64,000 bases of DNA from Tricholoma matsutake (GCA_026075535.2 AP026542.1:10106001-10170000), one strand, 5' to 3'; shown: positions 1-12,425, counted from the stretch's first letter. Numbers and translations: made by a program. The notes: generated from the sequence alone by a model not told the origin.

Positions 1-1
1 A

Positions 2-2887
2 CTCACCCCCGGCGCAACCCCTTCATCCTGCAAGGTCTATCCTCTCTCTCCGGAAGAACAACGGCAGCTTGACCAGTTCATCGACGAGCACCTGGCCTCT
101 GGACGTATTCGACCATCAAAGTCACCCATGGCCTCTCCCTTTTTCTTTGTCAAGAAGAAGGATGGCTCACTTCGACCGGTTCAAGACTACAGAAGGCTCA
201 ACAATATCACAGTCAAAAATCGCTACCCACTACCCCTCATCTCCAAACTCGTAAACCAGCTCCGTGGAGCCCGATACTTCACCAAGCTCGATGTCCGTTA
301 GGGCTATAATAATGTGAGGATAAAGGAGGGAGATGAGTGGAAGGCAGCCTTTCGTACCAACCGTGGTCTTTTTGAACCGCTTGTCATGTTCTTTGGCCTT
401 ACTAATAGCCCTGCCACCTTTCAGACCATGATGAATGACATCTTCCATGACCTCATCCTCAAAGGCATTGTCTGCATCTATCTCGACGACATCCTCATCT
501 TCACTCGCATGGTTGAAGAACACTGTCGCATCACGCACCTCGTCCTAGAGCGACTTCGACGGTACAAACTCTACCTTCATCAGGACAAATGCGAGTTCGA
601 AAGGACCAAGATCGAGTACCTCAGCCTTATTATCTCGGAGGGTCAAGTGGAGATGGATCCTATCAAGGTAAATGGGGTCACAGCTTGGCCGACACCCACG
701 AACAAGAAGGAGGTGCAGTCTTTCCTGGGCTTCATCAATTTCTATCAGTGTTTTATCAAGGATTTCTCACATCATGCACGACCACTGTTTGACTTGACAG
801 GAAAGGAGGCATGGAGGTGGGATAATGCACAACAGGAGGCATTCGAAAAGCTTAAGGAGATGGTCACTTCTGCTCCGATCCTTACCTTTGCTGACGATTC
901 GCGTCCTTTTTGTGTAGAAGCCGACAGTTCTGACTTTGCGACGGGCACCGTGTTGTCTCAGCAGTCTCCGGAGGACCAGAAGTGGCATCCTGTTGCATTC
1001 TACTCCAAAAGCCTTAGTGCTGTAGAGAGAAACTACGAGATCCATGACAAGGAGATGTTGGTGATAATGCGTGTGCTTGAGGAGTGGCGACACTTCCTCG
1101 AGGGTGCTCAACACAAGGTGGAAATTTGGACGGATCACAAGAACCTTGAGTACTTCATGATGGCCAAGAAATTGAACCGTCGTCAAGCTCGTTGGTCCCT
1201 GTATCTATCTAGATTCGACTTCTCCTTACACCACTGTCCGGGTTGCAGCATGGGGAAGACCGATGCCCTATCCCGATGTGCAGACCATGGGGATGGCAGC
1301 GGTGACAACCAAAACATTGTGCTGTTGCAGCCAGACCTGTTCACCATTCGGGCACTGGAAGGCATTGCACCCCAGGGCGAGGAGCGGGACATCCTACGTG
1401 ACATTCGTCGCGCAAACCGTAGCGGTTTACATGAGGATGTTGTCGCGCAAGCTGTTAAAGAACTGAGGAAGGGATCGACCCTTTCCTTACGTGCGGCAGA
1501 GTGGGCTGAAAAGGAGGACTTGTTGTATTTCAGGGATCGTATCTATGTTCCCAATGACCCAGACCTTCGCCGGCGCATCATATCCCAACACCATGACTCA
1601 CAGATTGCTGGCCACCCCGGACGCTGGAAGACCTTGGAGCTCACCTCACGGAACTATTGGTGGCCACAAATGTCGCAGCTCATTGGTCAGTATTGTCGCA
1701 CTTGTGACCTTTGCTTATGCACCAAGGTTCCTCGTTGCAAGCCTATTGGTGAGCTACACCCTCTTCCTGTTCCAGAGAGTCGTTGGGATGTTGTCAGCGT
1801 TGACTTTGTGGTGGAATTGCCAGAGTCAAACGGGTTTGATGTGGTGATGTGCACAGTTGACTCAGTGGGAAAATGCACTCACTTCATTCCCACTCACACC
1901 ACTGTCAGTGCCCTAGGTGCCGCTCGACTCTACCTCCACCACGTGTGGAAATTACATGGACTTCCTGGTGCCTTCCTCTCGGATTGTGGCCCTCAGTTCA
2001 TGGCAGAGTTCACTCATGAGCTGTACCAACTCCTGGGGATCAAACTCCTCGCTTCAACCGCTTATCACCCACAAACTGATGGCCAGATGGAGCGAGTCAA
2101 CCAGGAACTGGAGCAGTACATCCACCTCTTTGTCAATGAACGCCAGGACGATTGGGATGATCTCCTTCCTTTGGCCGAGTTTGGATACAACAACCATGTC
2201 CATGCTTCCACTCAACAGACCCCTTTCCTCTTAGACACTGGACGACATCCACGCATGGGATTTGAACCTCACCAAACTCCCTCACACATCGAGACAGTAA
2301 ATGAGTTCACAGAACACATGAGGGATAGCTTGGAGGAGGCAAGGGCAGCCTTAGCAAAGGCAAAGGATGACATGGCGCAATTTTACAACCAACGGCACTC
2401 CCCAACCCCTCAGTACAAGGTTGGTGATCGAGTTTATCTTGACTCCAGTGACATCTCCACTACACGTCCATCCAAGAAACTCGCTCATCGCTTCTTGGGA
2501 CCTTTCCCCATTGTCAAGTGCATTGGAACACATGCCTATCATCTACGCCTCCCAGCCTCCATGTCCAGACTCCATCCCATCTTCCATGTCATCAAACTGC
2601 TTCCAGCTCCCCCAGATCCGTTCCCGGGATGCCATTCACACCCACCACCACCACCTACAGTGATCGAGGGAGAACCCCAATATGAAGTCGAGTCAATCTT
2701 GGACAGCCATTTGCGTCGAGGAAAACTCCAGTATTTGGTACATTGGAAGGGTTATGGGTATGAGGAGAACTCATGGGTCGAAGAGTCTGATGTAAATGCC
2801 CCTCGGTTAATCAAGGAATTCCACCGACGGCACACTGCTGCACCGCGTCGCATTCAAGTCACGGACTTTGGTCATATATGGTTTTGA
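2..2887 (+). pseudogene. Ty3-type chromovirus pol (RT, RNase H, integrase, chromodomain), 5' truncated by window, one nonsense codon
   Basis: The frame opens at base 2 and is broken only by a TAG at 299-301, where the second family copy (about 53,000) reads TGG (Trp). From 302 to 2887 it is open. Seen in order: RT palm with YLDD (479-490); RNase H with Asp in EADSSDFATG and in WTDHKN; an integrase HHCC zinc finger (HHDSQIAGHPGRW ... CRTCDLC); the integrase DDE core (VDFVVELP, SDCGPQF, GQMERVNQELEQ); and a C-terminal chromodomain (EYESILDSHLRRGKLQYLVHW-like region, about 2680-2850) followed by a basic tail. The protein would copy the element's RNA and integrate the cDNA, with the chromodomain steering integration to modified chromatin (known of the family). 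CpG sites are well kept, unlike the 52-54 kb copy, so this looks like the younger copy. Gag and protease lie left of the window. Confidence 0.95.
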
Positions 2888-2922
2888 ATGCATCGGGGCA
2901 ATGCATCTTAGAGAGGGGGTGA

Positions 2923-3287
2923 TGTAAGGGGACTAGGGGGGTGCCCTGTGTGTTTTTCCTATTTTTTATGTTCATCCTATATTTTTCCCCACCTCATTTC
3001 CTTCTATTCTTCATTTTCTATGATTTTTCCAGATTTTATTACTAATTTTCCCTTGCTATCATGTTTGTACATGTTGACACTTTTATATTTAGAGGCGGAG
3101 TACCCCTTCCGACACATACCCCTTGGTATGATGTCATTCGGTGGCCTTGATCCGCCTATCTCCACCTTTTTCTATTTTAGGTTATATTTGATTTTTGTCG
3201 TCTTCACATATACTGGGCATCAGCAAGGGGATCCTTAGAGTTTTCTCTTTGGATTTCCCTTTGCTAGAGGCTTAGGTTGCCCTTATA
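2923..3287 (+). repeat. 3' LTR of the family C chromovirus
   Basis: A 365-bp repeat starting TGTAAGGGGAC and ending GCCCTTATA. It matches the 362-bp LTR at 49754-50115, which ends GCCCTTACA. A purine-rich polypurine tract (agagagggggtga, just before 2923) sits directly upstream, as expected for a 3' LTR. A TATA-like TATACT starts at 3209, and 28 nt downstream, at 3237, lies AGAGTTTTCT, the predicted transcript start that pairs with the primer site of the other copy. Confidence 0.9.
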
Positions 3288-3600
3288 CCCATCCACCCTG
3301 CGAGCAGTTGCCTGCAGTGGTTATGGGGGGTGCTGGGTGTCATTGGTGTCTCCCCTAATTGTTGTCATTCCACCCATCGTCCACCCTACGAGCAGTGGCT
3401 CATAGGGCTGGGGTGGGTGCTGTCATTGTTCCCTGCCATCGTCATCACCATTAGCAGCTGCTCTCCCAAATGTGAGCAGTTGCTCGCACTGGCAGGAGCA
3501 GGTGCTGTGTCATGGTTTTGTCATTGTTCCTCATCTGGTGGTTTGGGGGTCATCATGCTGCTACAGTATAGATATAACCTATAATTAATGAAAATATGTG
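3288..3600. repeat. Low-complexity degenerate minisatellite DNA with ACGAGCAGT-type units, no gene
   Basis: The stretch after the LTR repeats short units of the type CCACCCTRCGAGCAGTKGC and GTGAGCAGTTGCTCG. Similar GAGCAG-containing units occur inside the insertion at 59816-61176. The open frames here are repeat translations without domain character. I see no gene. Confidence 0.5.
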
Positions 3601-4153
3601 TTAGCTTAAAGAAAACATGAGAAAAGAAAAAAGAAAAAACTCACCTGGGCCCATTTCATGTGTGATGTGGTTGGTATCTGTTGTGTGCTGGCATGGGACC
3701 CATGGCAGTGGGGTGTTCAGGGGGCAGTGGTGGCAGCAGGACGTGGGAGGGAGGCATCATCGTCGAGTGGTGGTGCCAGTGGTGGTGGTGGTTGGTGATG
3801 ATTGATGATGAGCTGGCATCATCGTTGGTGACATGGCTGTGTTGATTTGTCATCACAGCCATGGCGGTACATAGAGAGATAAAACTATTTACCTTTAGTC
3901 TAATGGTTATATTGCTGCCTTAATTGTACTTTATCATGTGACTATGAGGGTTCAATCCCTGCAGTAGCCACTGATTTTTCAGTCAATTATATAAGCAACT
4001 CAGACAGTCCTAGGACAGTCTGAGGACTCAGCTCAGACTGGACTTCTAGTTTGGCAGGACTTTCAGCCAAAAAAGTCCAAGCAAAGTCCAAGCAAAGTCC
4101 TAGGACTGTCCAAGTGTCTGAGTGGAGTCCACTCAGATTGGAGGGGGGGGAGT
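3601..4153 (+). repeat. tRNA-like (SINE-like) dispersed repeat, copy 1
   Basis: A pol III style A box (TAGTCTAATGG, about 3897) and B box (GGTTCAATCCC, about 3951) stand about 50 nt apart, as in tRNA genes, but no tRNA cloverleaf can be formed. Upstream lies an A-rich stretch, then CACCTGGGCCC and a GT-rich segment. Downstream lies a stem-rich body built from AGTCCTAGGACTGTC-type inverted repeats, ending GGGGGGAGTGTAAAGACCTC. The same order recurs in the next copy. A tRNA-derived SINE or a composite repeat is the likeliest reading. Confidence 0.55.
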
Positions 4154-4862
4154 GTAAAGACCTCAATGAGAAACCATAAAAATTCAAAAGAAAACTAATA
4201 TTAATCAAAAAAGAATGAAACAAACAAAAAAAAACTTACCTGGGGCCCAAACAACAATGTACGTTGTTTGGGCCCATTTCCTGTGCATTGTGGCATGGTT
4301 GTTGTTGGATAGAGGGGTGGCAGTTGGTAATGGCATGGTGGCAGTGGCAGTGAGAGAAAGGAGGGAGGGAGGGAGGTGGAGGGGGCATTGTCAATAGTGG
4401 TGGTGGTGGTTGAATGATGAGCTGGCAACGTTGATGATGTGGCTGTATGCTTTGTCATACACAGCCACTTGATGTGGTACTTAGATCAACTTATGTTGTA
4501 TATTAGAATGGCACTATGGTCTAATGGTATACTGCACCTGTTTAATTCAACCCTGAGGTCCTGGGTTCAATCCTCAAAGGTTTCCTTTTTAATAGTAAGG
4601 ACTCCTGGTTAAATCCCAGTGGATTCCTGGTAGAGTCCCCCTAGAGTCCTGGTGGAGTCTTGGTGGATTCCTTGTACAGGAGTCCTGGGGATTTCCAGGA
4701 ATTCCTCCTGGAAGAGTGTAATTTACCAGGAATCAACCAGGAATCCCTCTGGAATGGAAAGAGTCAGGAATATATATTAGAGTGACAAATGGCTGGAACA
4801 TTGGTTCCCAATAATCCTCCAGGATTCCTCCAGGAATACATGGGGGAGTACAAAGACCTCTA
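4154..4862 (+). repeat. tRNA-like (SINE-like) dispersed repeat, copy 2
   Basis: Same architecture as the preceding copy: an A-rich 5' part, ACTTACCTGGGGCCCAAAC, a GT-rich part, GGCTGT...ACAGCC inverted repeats, an A box (TGGTCTAATGG, about 4510), a B box (GGTTCAATCCT, about 4563), a body of AGTCCTGGTGGAGTC-like repeats, and an end GGGGGAGTACAAAGACCTC. The 5' half also matches, in inverted orientation, the repeats at 48.6-49.4 kb. Confidence 0.55.
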
Positions 4863-5011
4863 ATTGGTCATGATGGAAGAGACTATGCATTGTAACAGCC
4901 AATGACCATGCTCGATCAATAGATCGCCTGCAGAACCATGTCTTGAGTTGCCAATAGTAATAAGAATGCAAGTAAATATAGGTGTTAATGTATTTTTAAA
5001 TTTCAGTTTAC

Positions 5012-5254
5012 CTTTCGACATGCAATGATAGCCTCTTGCAATGTTTTCTTCTCAACATCAGTCAGAGACTTGTTAGACACTTTACTAGGGAAAACTGCTT
5101 CAGCCTCTGGAAAGGTTTCAAACCATTTTTCAAAGAGGGTCTCCCAAAATGGCTGAAATAGTGAGCTTCCACCTTTCTGTGCAACAAGATACGCATCTTT
5201 TTGGCCTGTGAGAAAGCTGAACTGTTCGATTGTGGTCCATTCCTTTGGTGCCAT
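5012..5254 (-). pseudogene. 5' exon fragment of a repeated basidiomycete hypothetical gene
   Basis: Starts MAPKEWTTIEQFSFL and ends ACRK, 81 codons, followed directly by a good donor (GTAAAC) on the minus strand in phase 0. The pattern EWTT.EQ...L......YL.AQK......FW..LFEKWFE.FPE is familiar from many hypothetical proteins of agaricomycetes, often near transposons; I know no function. A possible second exon (QLKTWFCRRSIDRA, minus strand, about 4900-4955) follows about 50 bp on, and then the reading is lost in repeat DNA. Most likely a gene relic. Confidence 0.5.
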
Positions 5255-6795
5255 CTAGATTAATGCCACCAGGGTCAGCTACTCAATTGGAAGTTTATGT
5301 TAATCAGAGGGCACACCATGTATTAGTGCTAGTTGTTGATAAGTGGGTTTTTTTCTCTTTGACTCAGACCCTTTTCCTGAACCTCAGCTATTCAGTGATG
5401 CATCACCTAGGTGCACTACATTTCCCCTCAGACATTGGAGCAGCCTTGACAGCTGAACAATTTTTTTCTCCTTAATGCATTAAGTATGCTTGTGTTGAAT
5501 GTTGAACCTTTTCCATTCAGCAATGCATCACCCCAAGTCAAGGACCAATCAGAGGCTGCTAAACACCATGTACATCATGGCCTTGAATGATTTTCTTCTA
5601 CTTCATGCATTATGCTCCTGACCTTTGCAATTCAGTGATGCATCACCCTGAGTCAAGCACCAATCAGAGGCTGCCAAACACTGCAGACATTATGGCTTTC
5701 ATCCAGAAGTGTCATTGTCTGGCAATTCAAATTATGTAATTCACTTCCTTCAAAGGTCATTGAATGCCACCAGTTATTAATTCATTGAGAACTGGGTTCC
5801 CACATATTACTGTCACAGTTTATAATGTCAATGCTATTGATCCTCAACTCCATCTACCATTTATCCTTTTCTTGTCCCTCATCCTTCAACCTACTATGAC
5901 TGAAATCATCAAAGATGTTGAAGCATCCATGAACAATGGGGATGCCCTAACCTCTCTGCAAGCACTCATGTCTGCTCTCATGCTAAGTGGCAGAGGTACA
6001 TCTGCCTTACAACTCCTCTGGATGCTGTTTACATCATTGTGTAGACATTTCTCTCCATTTTAAAATCTTCCCCTGAACTGTCAAGCACACAGAAAAATTT
6101 GTCCATCAATCCAACAAGGATGACAAAGGTTAGTCTCTCATATGCCCAGGATTTGCTTGGTAATCCTGAAACCATCCATCAGTCTGAGTCAAAAACTCTA
6201 TCCTACCAATGGTCTAAAATATGTATGTGAAATCAACTGGCCATTCTAAAAGGCAGTGACTGACTTGACCCACTTAGCGCTCTCTCTGACAGATGCAAGA
6301 GTACCTCAGATGCATATGCTGGTAGAATTGCTGTTGAAGAATAGAATGAAGCTTGTTTTAGTTTCACCAAATTTCATAGTCTTACCAATTAAAACCTTCT
6401 CTGTGATTCCCTCAAGCTCATGTATGCATACATGGAAATGAATCCATCAGGAAGAATCTTCAGGGATATAACTACTATGTTGACTTTCCCCTGTTATACT
6501 GTGCTACATAGTTCAATATAGCAACCAAAAGACTGGTAGCTTGCACAGACTTCCTTAAACCTTTCCTGATGTCTTGTCACTGCAACCCTGTGAATACAAC
6601 CAGAAACCCTATGATTACAAGATAACAGTTATTAGCAACTTGTCAGTTATCAGGTGGGACAGATCATCACCAAACTACTAAACATGCCCAAAGCACTACC
6701 CGCATTGTTTCAATACATCGCAACGACTGCACACTTCCAAGCTACTTTCAGGGAGTTTACAAACCTCACGGGAACATAACATGCGATGAACACAC
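5255..6795. repeat. Gene-free CpG-poor stretch with a partial 115-bp direct repeat
   Basis: Three related segments (starting near 5390, 5513 and 5628) share ATTCAGYRATGCATCACC. The last two also share AGTCAAGSACCAATCAGAGG, with a period of about 115 bp. No domain-bearing frame is seen. One 99-codon + frame at 5764-6063 has no recognisable feature. Confidence 0.45.
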
Positions 6796-7806
6796 TGATA
6801 GGTCCACCTAGTGTTATAAGGTCTGTAACCACTCACAGCAGTTCCGCATCAATCTCCCATGACACTCAGAACCCTTTGAACACCTTTGAGCCTCATGAAA
6901 CGCTCCCGAACAGGCTTCGAGCGGCCTCGCGCTACCTCGATCCCCCTCGATCCCCCTCGAATGATATAGGAACACTTTGGACGCGCTTGGCCACCATCAT
7001 CATGGCCTCTGGCACTCTTACTACATGCTGATGAGTCATAGCAAGGCTGACCAAGCTATTTGGCCACCGACTGAGCACGCGCGAGATGACTAAGGACATG
7101 ATGAGGCAAATTTCAAATGTTTAGATGGTTTGTAATGACATAGGACGAGTACATTTCGCACATATCAGGACTCCGGAGATTTAATGCTTATCTTTTATTG
7201 TTTTACTCAGTGATAGAGGTTTATCTTTTATCCTAGACTTCACCTCATGTAGGCCTCATGTTCTCCTTACCCTTTTTGGTAGTACCTCTTCAGAACTTAT
7301 TTAAACTTGTAATAGTTACTCACTTAAAAAGGAAGAAAGAGATCGTCTTACTTCACTATAGTCTGATTTAAGAGTTCAGCTCTTGAGTCCAAGCCTCTCG
7401 TCTAGCCCGAAGTTCTGCAAATCATTGCAAACTTCCTCGAAACTTCGTATTAGCCCTCGAACCCTTCATCCGTCGTATATCGTTATCACCCCTCGTCACT
7501 ATCATTGCTGCCCCACTCACATATTCCTTCTACACACTTCGTAAAACCATCTATACCATTCCCAATTACCTCGAACATCTCCTATAACCCTTGAACCTTA
7601 TTGGTCTCCCTCGAACTTACATCGAGAGGTCTCGCGCCCCTTCGAACATTCTCGAAACCCTTTGTACCCACTCGGACGTCTTACACCTCCATCGGGTTGG
7701 ATTCGGTGACTTTTAGTACCACCTCGCACCCTTCCTCTAACTCGTGTTATACCATCCAAGGCCATTTTAGTAGGTTTTGTTTGGGGTTTCCAGGTCGAGC
7801 ATATCA
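6796..7806 (+). repeat. 5' LTR of the 11-kb Ty3-type element
   Basis: A 1011-bp repeat starting TGATAGGTCC and ending GCATATCA, so its ends are inverted (TGATA...TATCA). It matches 16849-17978 over its whole length; the central part (about 7080-7400) is nearly identical. Differences are mostly CpG here against TpG/CpA in the 3' LTR, plus a 20-bp unit present once here and seven times there. Flanking 5 bp (CACAC) do not match the 3' flank (ATGCC), so no target duplication is visible. Confidence 0.9.
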
Positions 7807-7808
7807 TT

Positions 7809-7826
7809 TTGGAGCCCACTGCGAGG
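7809..7826 (+). promoter_or_regulatory. Candidate tRNA primer-binding site
   Basis: TTGGAGCCCACTGCGAG lies 2-3 nt after the 5' LTR and begins with the TGG expected for pairing to a tRNA CCA end. The tRNA was not identified. It contrasts with families A and C below, whose site pairs with their own RNA. Confidence 0.45.
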
Positions 7827-8138
7827 GGTTTCTAAATCATTTCATCGCCTAATCCATCTCGAATCTCCCGGCTTAGGCCAACACAAGCTAGAAACCTACA
7901 GATTGACACTCGTCATGCCTTCAAATCTCTTGAACAATCGGGAGATATTCTTATACCTGTTTCCAAAGCAGAATCGACTCATCGTCGGCTATTCCCTTCA
8001 CCAATATCATCACCCTCAACATCATCTTCTACTTCTTCATCTTCGTCATCCACATCTTCATTCATCCTTCCAACCACTTCAACTCCTCTACCATCATTCA
8101 CACAAGTTTTAACTCCCACTCCTAGAAACATCGCATTC

Positions 8139-9098
8139 ATGACTATGCAAGCAACGATGCCAGCTCGTGGTCATTCCACAGCTCCGAAATTCGACCCTAC
8201 CCAGCCATGAGAACTTCGCAGATACTTTAACAAACTCGAATTGCTTTTCTCCACATGCAATGTCACAAACTCAGAGGATATGAAGAAGCATGCTTGTCGC
8301 TACCTTGATATTGACACTTCCGAACTCTGGGAATCGATTCCAGAATACGATGCCGGCATTTTGTTCCAGCACTTTTGCATCGCAATTCACAAACTTTACC
8401 CCAGTTCAGAAGACGATCACAAGTGGTGTATCTCCGATATGGACAAGTTAGTTGGCGAGCAACTACGCATCGGCATCTTCAACACGAATGATCTCAGATT
8501 GTATTTCCGAGCCTTTTATAACATTACGAAATTCCTGTCAACTAAAAACAGAATCTCAGAAGCAGAGCAGAGCAGAGCGTTCGTTCGAGGATTCCAACCT
8601 GGATTGTGGATGCGCATTGCTCGACGACTCGAGCTTAAGTATCCTGACCATTACCCAGACGACCCCTACCCACTTGATCACATCCACGAAGCTGCAAAGT
8701 TTGTCTTAGCTGGATCAAACTCCTCAGACACCTCTTCCCTACTCAGCTCAAACTCGGCAACCTCGTCATCGGCAGCGACCACCTCGACATCAGCACCTCA
8801 GATCAAATCGGAAGACCTTTCAGCTATCTTTGAAAAGTTTGCAACTACTCTCGTCATGGCTCTAGCAGGTTCAAAAATGTCTAACCCACCTCGTGCTAAC
8901 AATGGCCTTCGACCTGAACAAATCAAAGCTCTGGTTTGCATCTTTTGCGGTCTCGCCACACATTTTATTAGCAACTGTTTGGTTTGCCAGTCCTATATTA
9001 ACAAAGGAAAGTGTAAGAAGAACGCTGAAGGAAAGGTAGTTCTCCCTAACATCCCCGGCTGCTACATCAAGGAACACGTCGATGAGTGGCTTCAATGA
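8139..9098 (+). pseudogene. gag of the 11-kb Ty3-type element
   Basis: The frame starts at ATG 8139 (MTMQATMPARG, and a second in-frame ATG at MPARGHSTAPKFD) and continues KFDPTQP-stop-ELRRYFNKLE; the stop is TGA at 8208, where Arg (CGA) is expected. From 8241 it is open: a capsid-like segment with a CRYLDIDTSELWESIPEY pattern, a Ser/Thr-rich linker, then CIFCGLATHFISNCLVC, a Cys/His cluster where a zinc knuckle is expected. A second TGA closes it at 9096-9098, where the reading WLQ-stop-NPQVFP suggests another lost CGA. The upstream in-frame region is Ser/Thr-rich and may belong to the N-terminus. The product would form virus-like particles if intact. Confidence 0.8.
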
Positions 9099-10266
9099 AA
9101 CCCACAGGTCTTCCCTCATGTATAACATTGCATCTTCAATATCATCGACACCACTACCTAGAGGTATGTATCAGGTATCGGAAGTATCTAACACAGCAGA
9201 TGATCACATCGCAAAGCTCGAGGAAGAACTATTCGCCTTACAAAGTGGTAGACCGTATGCTCGAACTGATCATAACATGTCTGCAGCACAACCCCATCCT
9301 TCGAACCTGGTCCCACCTACTCCAGTCCAGCCAACGACTGCTCCACGTGCTCTGGTACCTTCCACTTCGTCTACGGCAACCAATCCTCCAACATCGACCT
9401 CAGCATCGGCTACCAAATCCAGTCCAACCTCGCCACCTATCATTCACCCATATGCCGCCGCTAAAGAGAACTTGTACCTCCCACCTCACAAATGAAACTT
9501 CGCATCGACTGGTAAAGGTAAAGGTAAAGAAGGCCCATTGCACCATATCCAAGCTCCAATTCACAAGGACAAGATCATGGAAGACATTTTCACTCATTCG
9601 ATGAAGACTCCTATTATCACACTAACATCCGAAGAATTACTCTCGGTAGCACTGGAGGTTCGAACTAAATGGAAAGAACAGGTCACAACACGACACGTTC
9701 AGCAAACCGATAACGCGATGAACATCCTTGATGATGACGTCTACGTACTCAACAATCCTTATGAGACTTATATTAACAGTCTGCGCCCTGGTGACATTCT
9801 GGAACCTTTCATCGTCGCAAAGGAATCTCACGCAATTAGATCGGTCATTATAAATGTCAATGGTAGAAACCCAGTCGAGAGTGTCGTCGACCCAGGTTCC
9901 TCAATCATCGCAATGTCGGAAGAGGTTTGTCACAAACTCGGTCTCGCCTACGACCCTTCAATCTGCATTCCTCTACAATCAGCAAACGGCGGTATCGATG
10001 AAAGTCTCGGTTTAGTGCGCAATGTTCCTTGTGAAGTTGGCACCATCATGCTATACATGCAAATTCATATTATTTGCGACCCAGCATACGACATTTTATT
10101 TGGACACCCTTTCGAAGTTCTCACTGAGAGTACAGTGAAGAACTATTGGAACAAATCGCAGACAATTACCATCCTCGATCCAAACTCGACACGATCGTGT
10201 ACCATTCCAATGATCCCTCGATCAAATCAATGTCGAAAAGTAGTTCGAAAGGATTTTCAGAGTTAG
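9099..10266 (+). pseudogene. Linker and aspartic protease region of the 11-kb Ty3-type element
   Basis: In the frame one base off from gag, the sequence reads YNIASS...LPRGMYQVSE, a Pro/Thr-rich linker, a TGA at 9493 (again at an expected Arg), then KGKGKEGP and a retropepsin domain: VVDPGSSIIAMSEEVC (catalytic Asp in the DPGS context) and YDILFGHPFEVLT as the second signature strand. The frame ends at 10264-10266. Further reading continues in a third frame from about 10150, so one indel separates protease from RT. Confidence 0.8.
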
Positions 10267-12425
10267 AGGATCAACTTTCGGAGGCTGATCAGTGCACTTT
10301 CATTATTTCCTACAACCATTCTAATCCTTCTATTACTATTGAGTACACTGCAGACATTCCCAATATTGACTCCTCGAACACTTCGAACTACTATTCCTTT
10401 TCTTCGATCATTGTGAACTTATATTTAACAGCTAGCGAACAGTATGCAACATATTTATCGACCTCAATGGCAACCCCTATGCAATCTTCTTCTATCTATT
10501 CCCCTTCCAATATCTTGACATTCGACTCTCTCTATCCAACACTCGCCACTTCAAAGAAGAAGTACGAGCCTGTCACACAGAAGATTCGACCTGTCATCGC
10601 CGACCTTCCCGATCGCTTTCGCATCATTCGCAAGATCACTGGTGATCCACTTGAACATATGCCAAAACTCAATCCTCGTCCCCCACCTTTCTCTCCCACC
10701 CCTCGATATTCACTCCAATGCAAGGCCATCATCGACAGGAATCATCCAGGTGATTTCCTATGGCCCAAAGAATGAAATCTCATGCACGACTTCATTCAAA
10801 ACCACAAAACTGGCTTCGCATGGACTGACAATGAACGAGGTAGCTTCCAACCAGACTTCTTCCCCCCAATTGAATTCCCAGTCATCCCTCACACCCCTTG
10901 GGTCGAGCAAAACATCCCGATTCCCCCCGGCATTTACAAAGAAGTCTGCGATATTATCAAGAAAAAGCTCGAAGCCGGTGTCTACAAACACTCAAACTCT
11001 TTGTATCGATCACGATGGTTCGGCATCATGAAGAAAGACGGCAAAGCCCTCCGACTCGTCCACAGCCTCGAACCTTTGAACAAGGTTACGATCCAGCACT
11101 CAGGCGTCGTTCCCATCCCTGAGCACTTAGCAGAGCAGTTCGGCGGATGATTGTGCGGTGGAATGCTCGACCTCTTCGTAGTGTTTGACAAAAGGAAAGT
11201 CGCCGAATCTTCTCGCAATCTAATGATGTTCCAGACACCCTTCGGTGCACTTCGCATTGTCACCCTTCCGATGGGTTGGACAAACTCAGTCCCGATCATG
11301 CATGATGATGTCACACATATCCTACAACCTGAAATACCCTACATCACGATCCCCTACATCGACGACGTTCCAATCAAAGGCCTGAAGTCTCAATACCAAC
11401 TTCGTGGTGGTGCCTACGAGACAATTCCAGAGAATCCCGTGATTCGAAGGTTCATCTGGGAGCACTTCAAGAACCTCAACAGGGTGATTCAGCACATGAA
11501 GTATTGCGGAGGGATGTTTTCAGGCCCAAAGCTCTTTCTCTGTGTTCCCAAAATAATTGTTCTAGGTCATCGTTGCAACATCGAAGGTCGTATGGTCGAC
11601 CCAACATGCATCGAAGCAGTCAGCAATTGGGGACCTTGTCGATCGCTCACTGAAGTCAAAGTGTTCTTAGAAACAATCAGAGTTTGTCGTATCTTTATTC
11701 GAAACTTCGCTCACCAAGCCACAGCTCTAATCCACCTCACTCGAAAAGATGTTCCTTTTGAGTTTGGACCGAGCCAAATCACCGCACAGGAAGACTTAAA
11801 GCAAGCCCTTATCACCTCGCCAGCCATTCGCGCCATCAACTATTCGTCCAATGCACCAGTCATACTATCAGTCGACACTTCGCACATCACCATCGGCTTT
11901 TTCCTTGCCTAATGCGACCCCGACAATCTTCGAAAGCACTATTATAGCTGATTCGGTTCCATTACGCTCAACGACCGTGAATCTCGATTTTTGCAACCAA
12001 AGCTCGAACTCTATGGACTTTATCGAGCCCTTGGTGCCCTTCGACTTTATATTATCGGCATTCGCAATCTTATCATCGAAGTTGACGCGAGGTACATCAA
12101 AGGCATGTTATCGAACCCCAATATCGCACCCAGTGCTAGTATAAACCATTGGATTGTTTTGATACTCACCTTTCACTTCACCCTCGTCCATGTTGCAGGA
12201 ACCCATCACGGTCCCAATGGACTCTTGCGACGTCCACCACAAACCAAAGACAGCCAGCTCGATAATGAAGAAGACTTCAGAGACTGGATAGATCGACTTC
12301 ACGGCTTTGTACACCAGATAAACCCAATATTGACTCAGCCATTCTCCTGCCAACAACAACTGACACTTGCCCTCTCCTCCAATATCGCTCAGCAGAACGA
12401 AGTTACCTATGAAGGCATCCCATGA
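10150..12425 (+). pseudogene. Reverse transcriptase and RNase H of the 11-kb Ty3-type element
   Basis: One frame runs from about 10150 through 13553, cut by stops at 10773, 11148, 11910, 11949 and 12423. RT features: IPPGIYKEVCDIIKKKLEAG, YRSRWFGIMKKDGKALRLVH, TLPMGWTNSVPIMHDD, and YIDDVPIKG as the YxDD box. RNase H-like features: ILSVDTSHITIGFFL, LELYGLYRAL, IEVDARYIKGML, then FTLVHVAGTHHGPNGLLRR. Four of the five stops are TGA at sites where Arg CGA fits (for example FGG-stop-LCGGMLDL); the fifth is TAA at a likely CAA. The substitutions have no matching frameshifts, which points to C-to-T decay rather than random loss. Confidence 0.85.

Noticed and set aside
3897..3961. tRNA gene
   Set aside because: A and B boxes are present but no acceptor stem or anticodon arm pairs; better explained as a SINE-like repeat. 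The same holds near 4510-4573.
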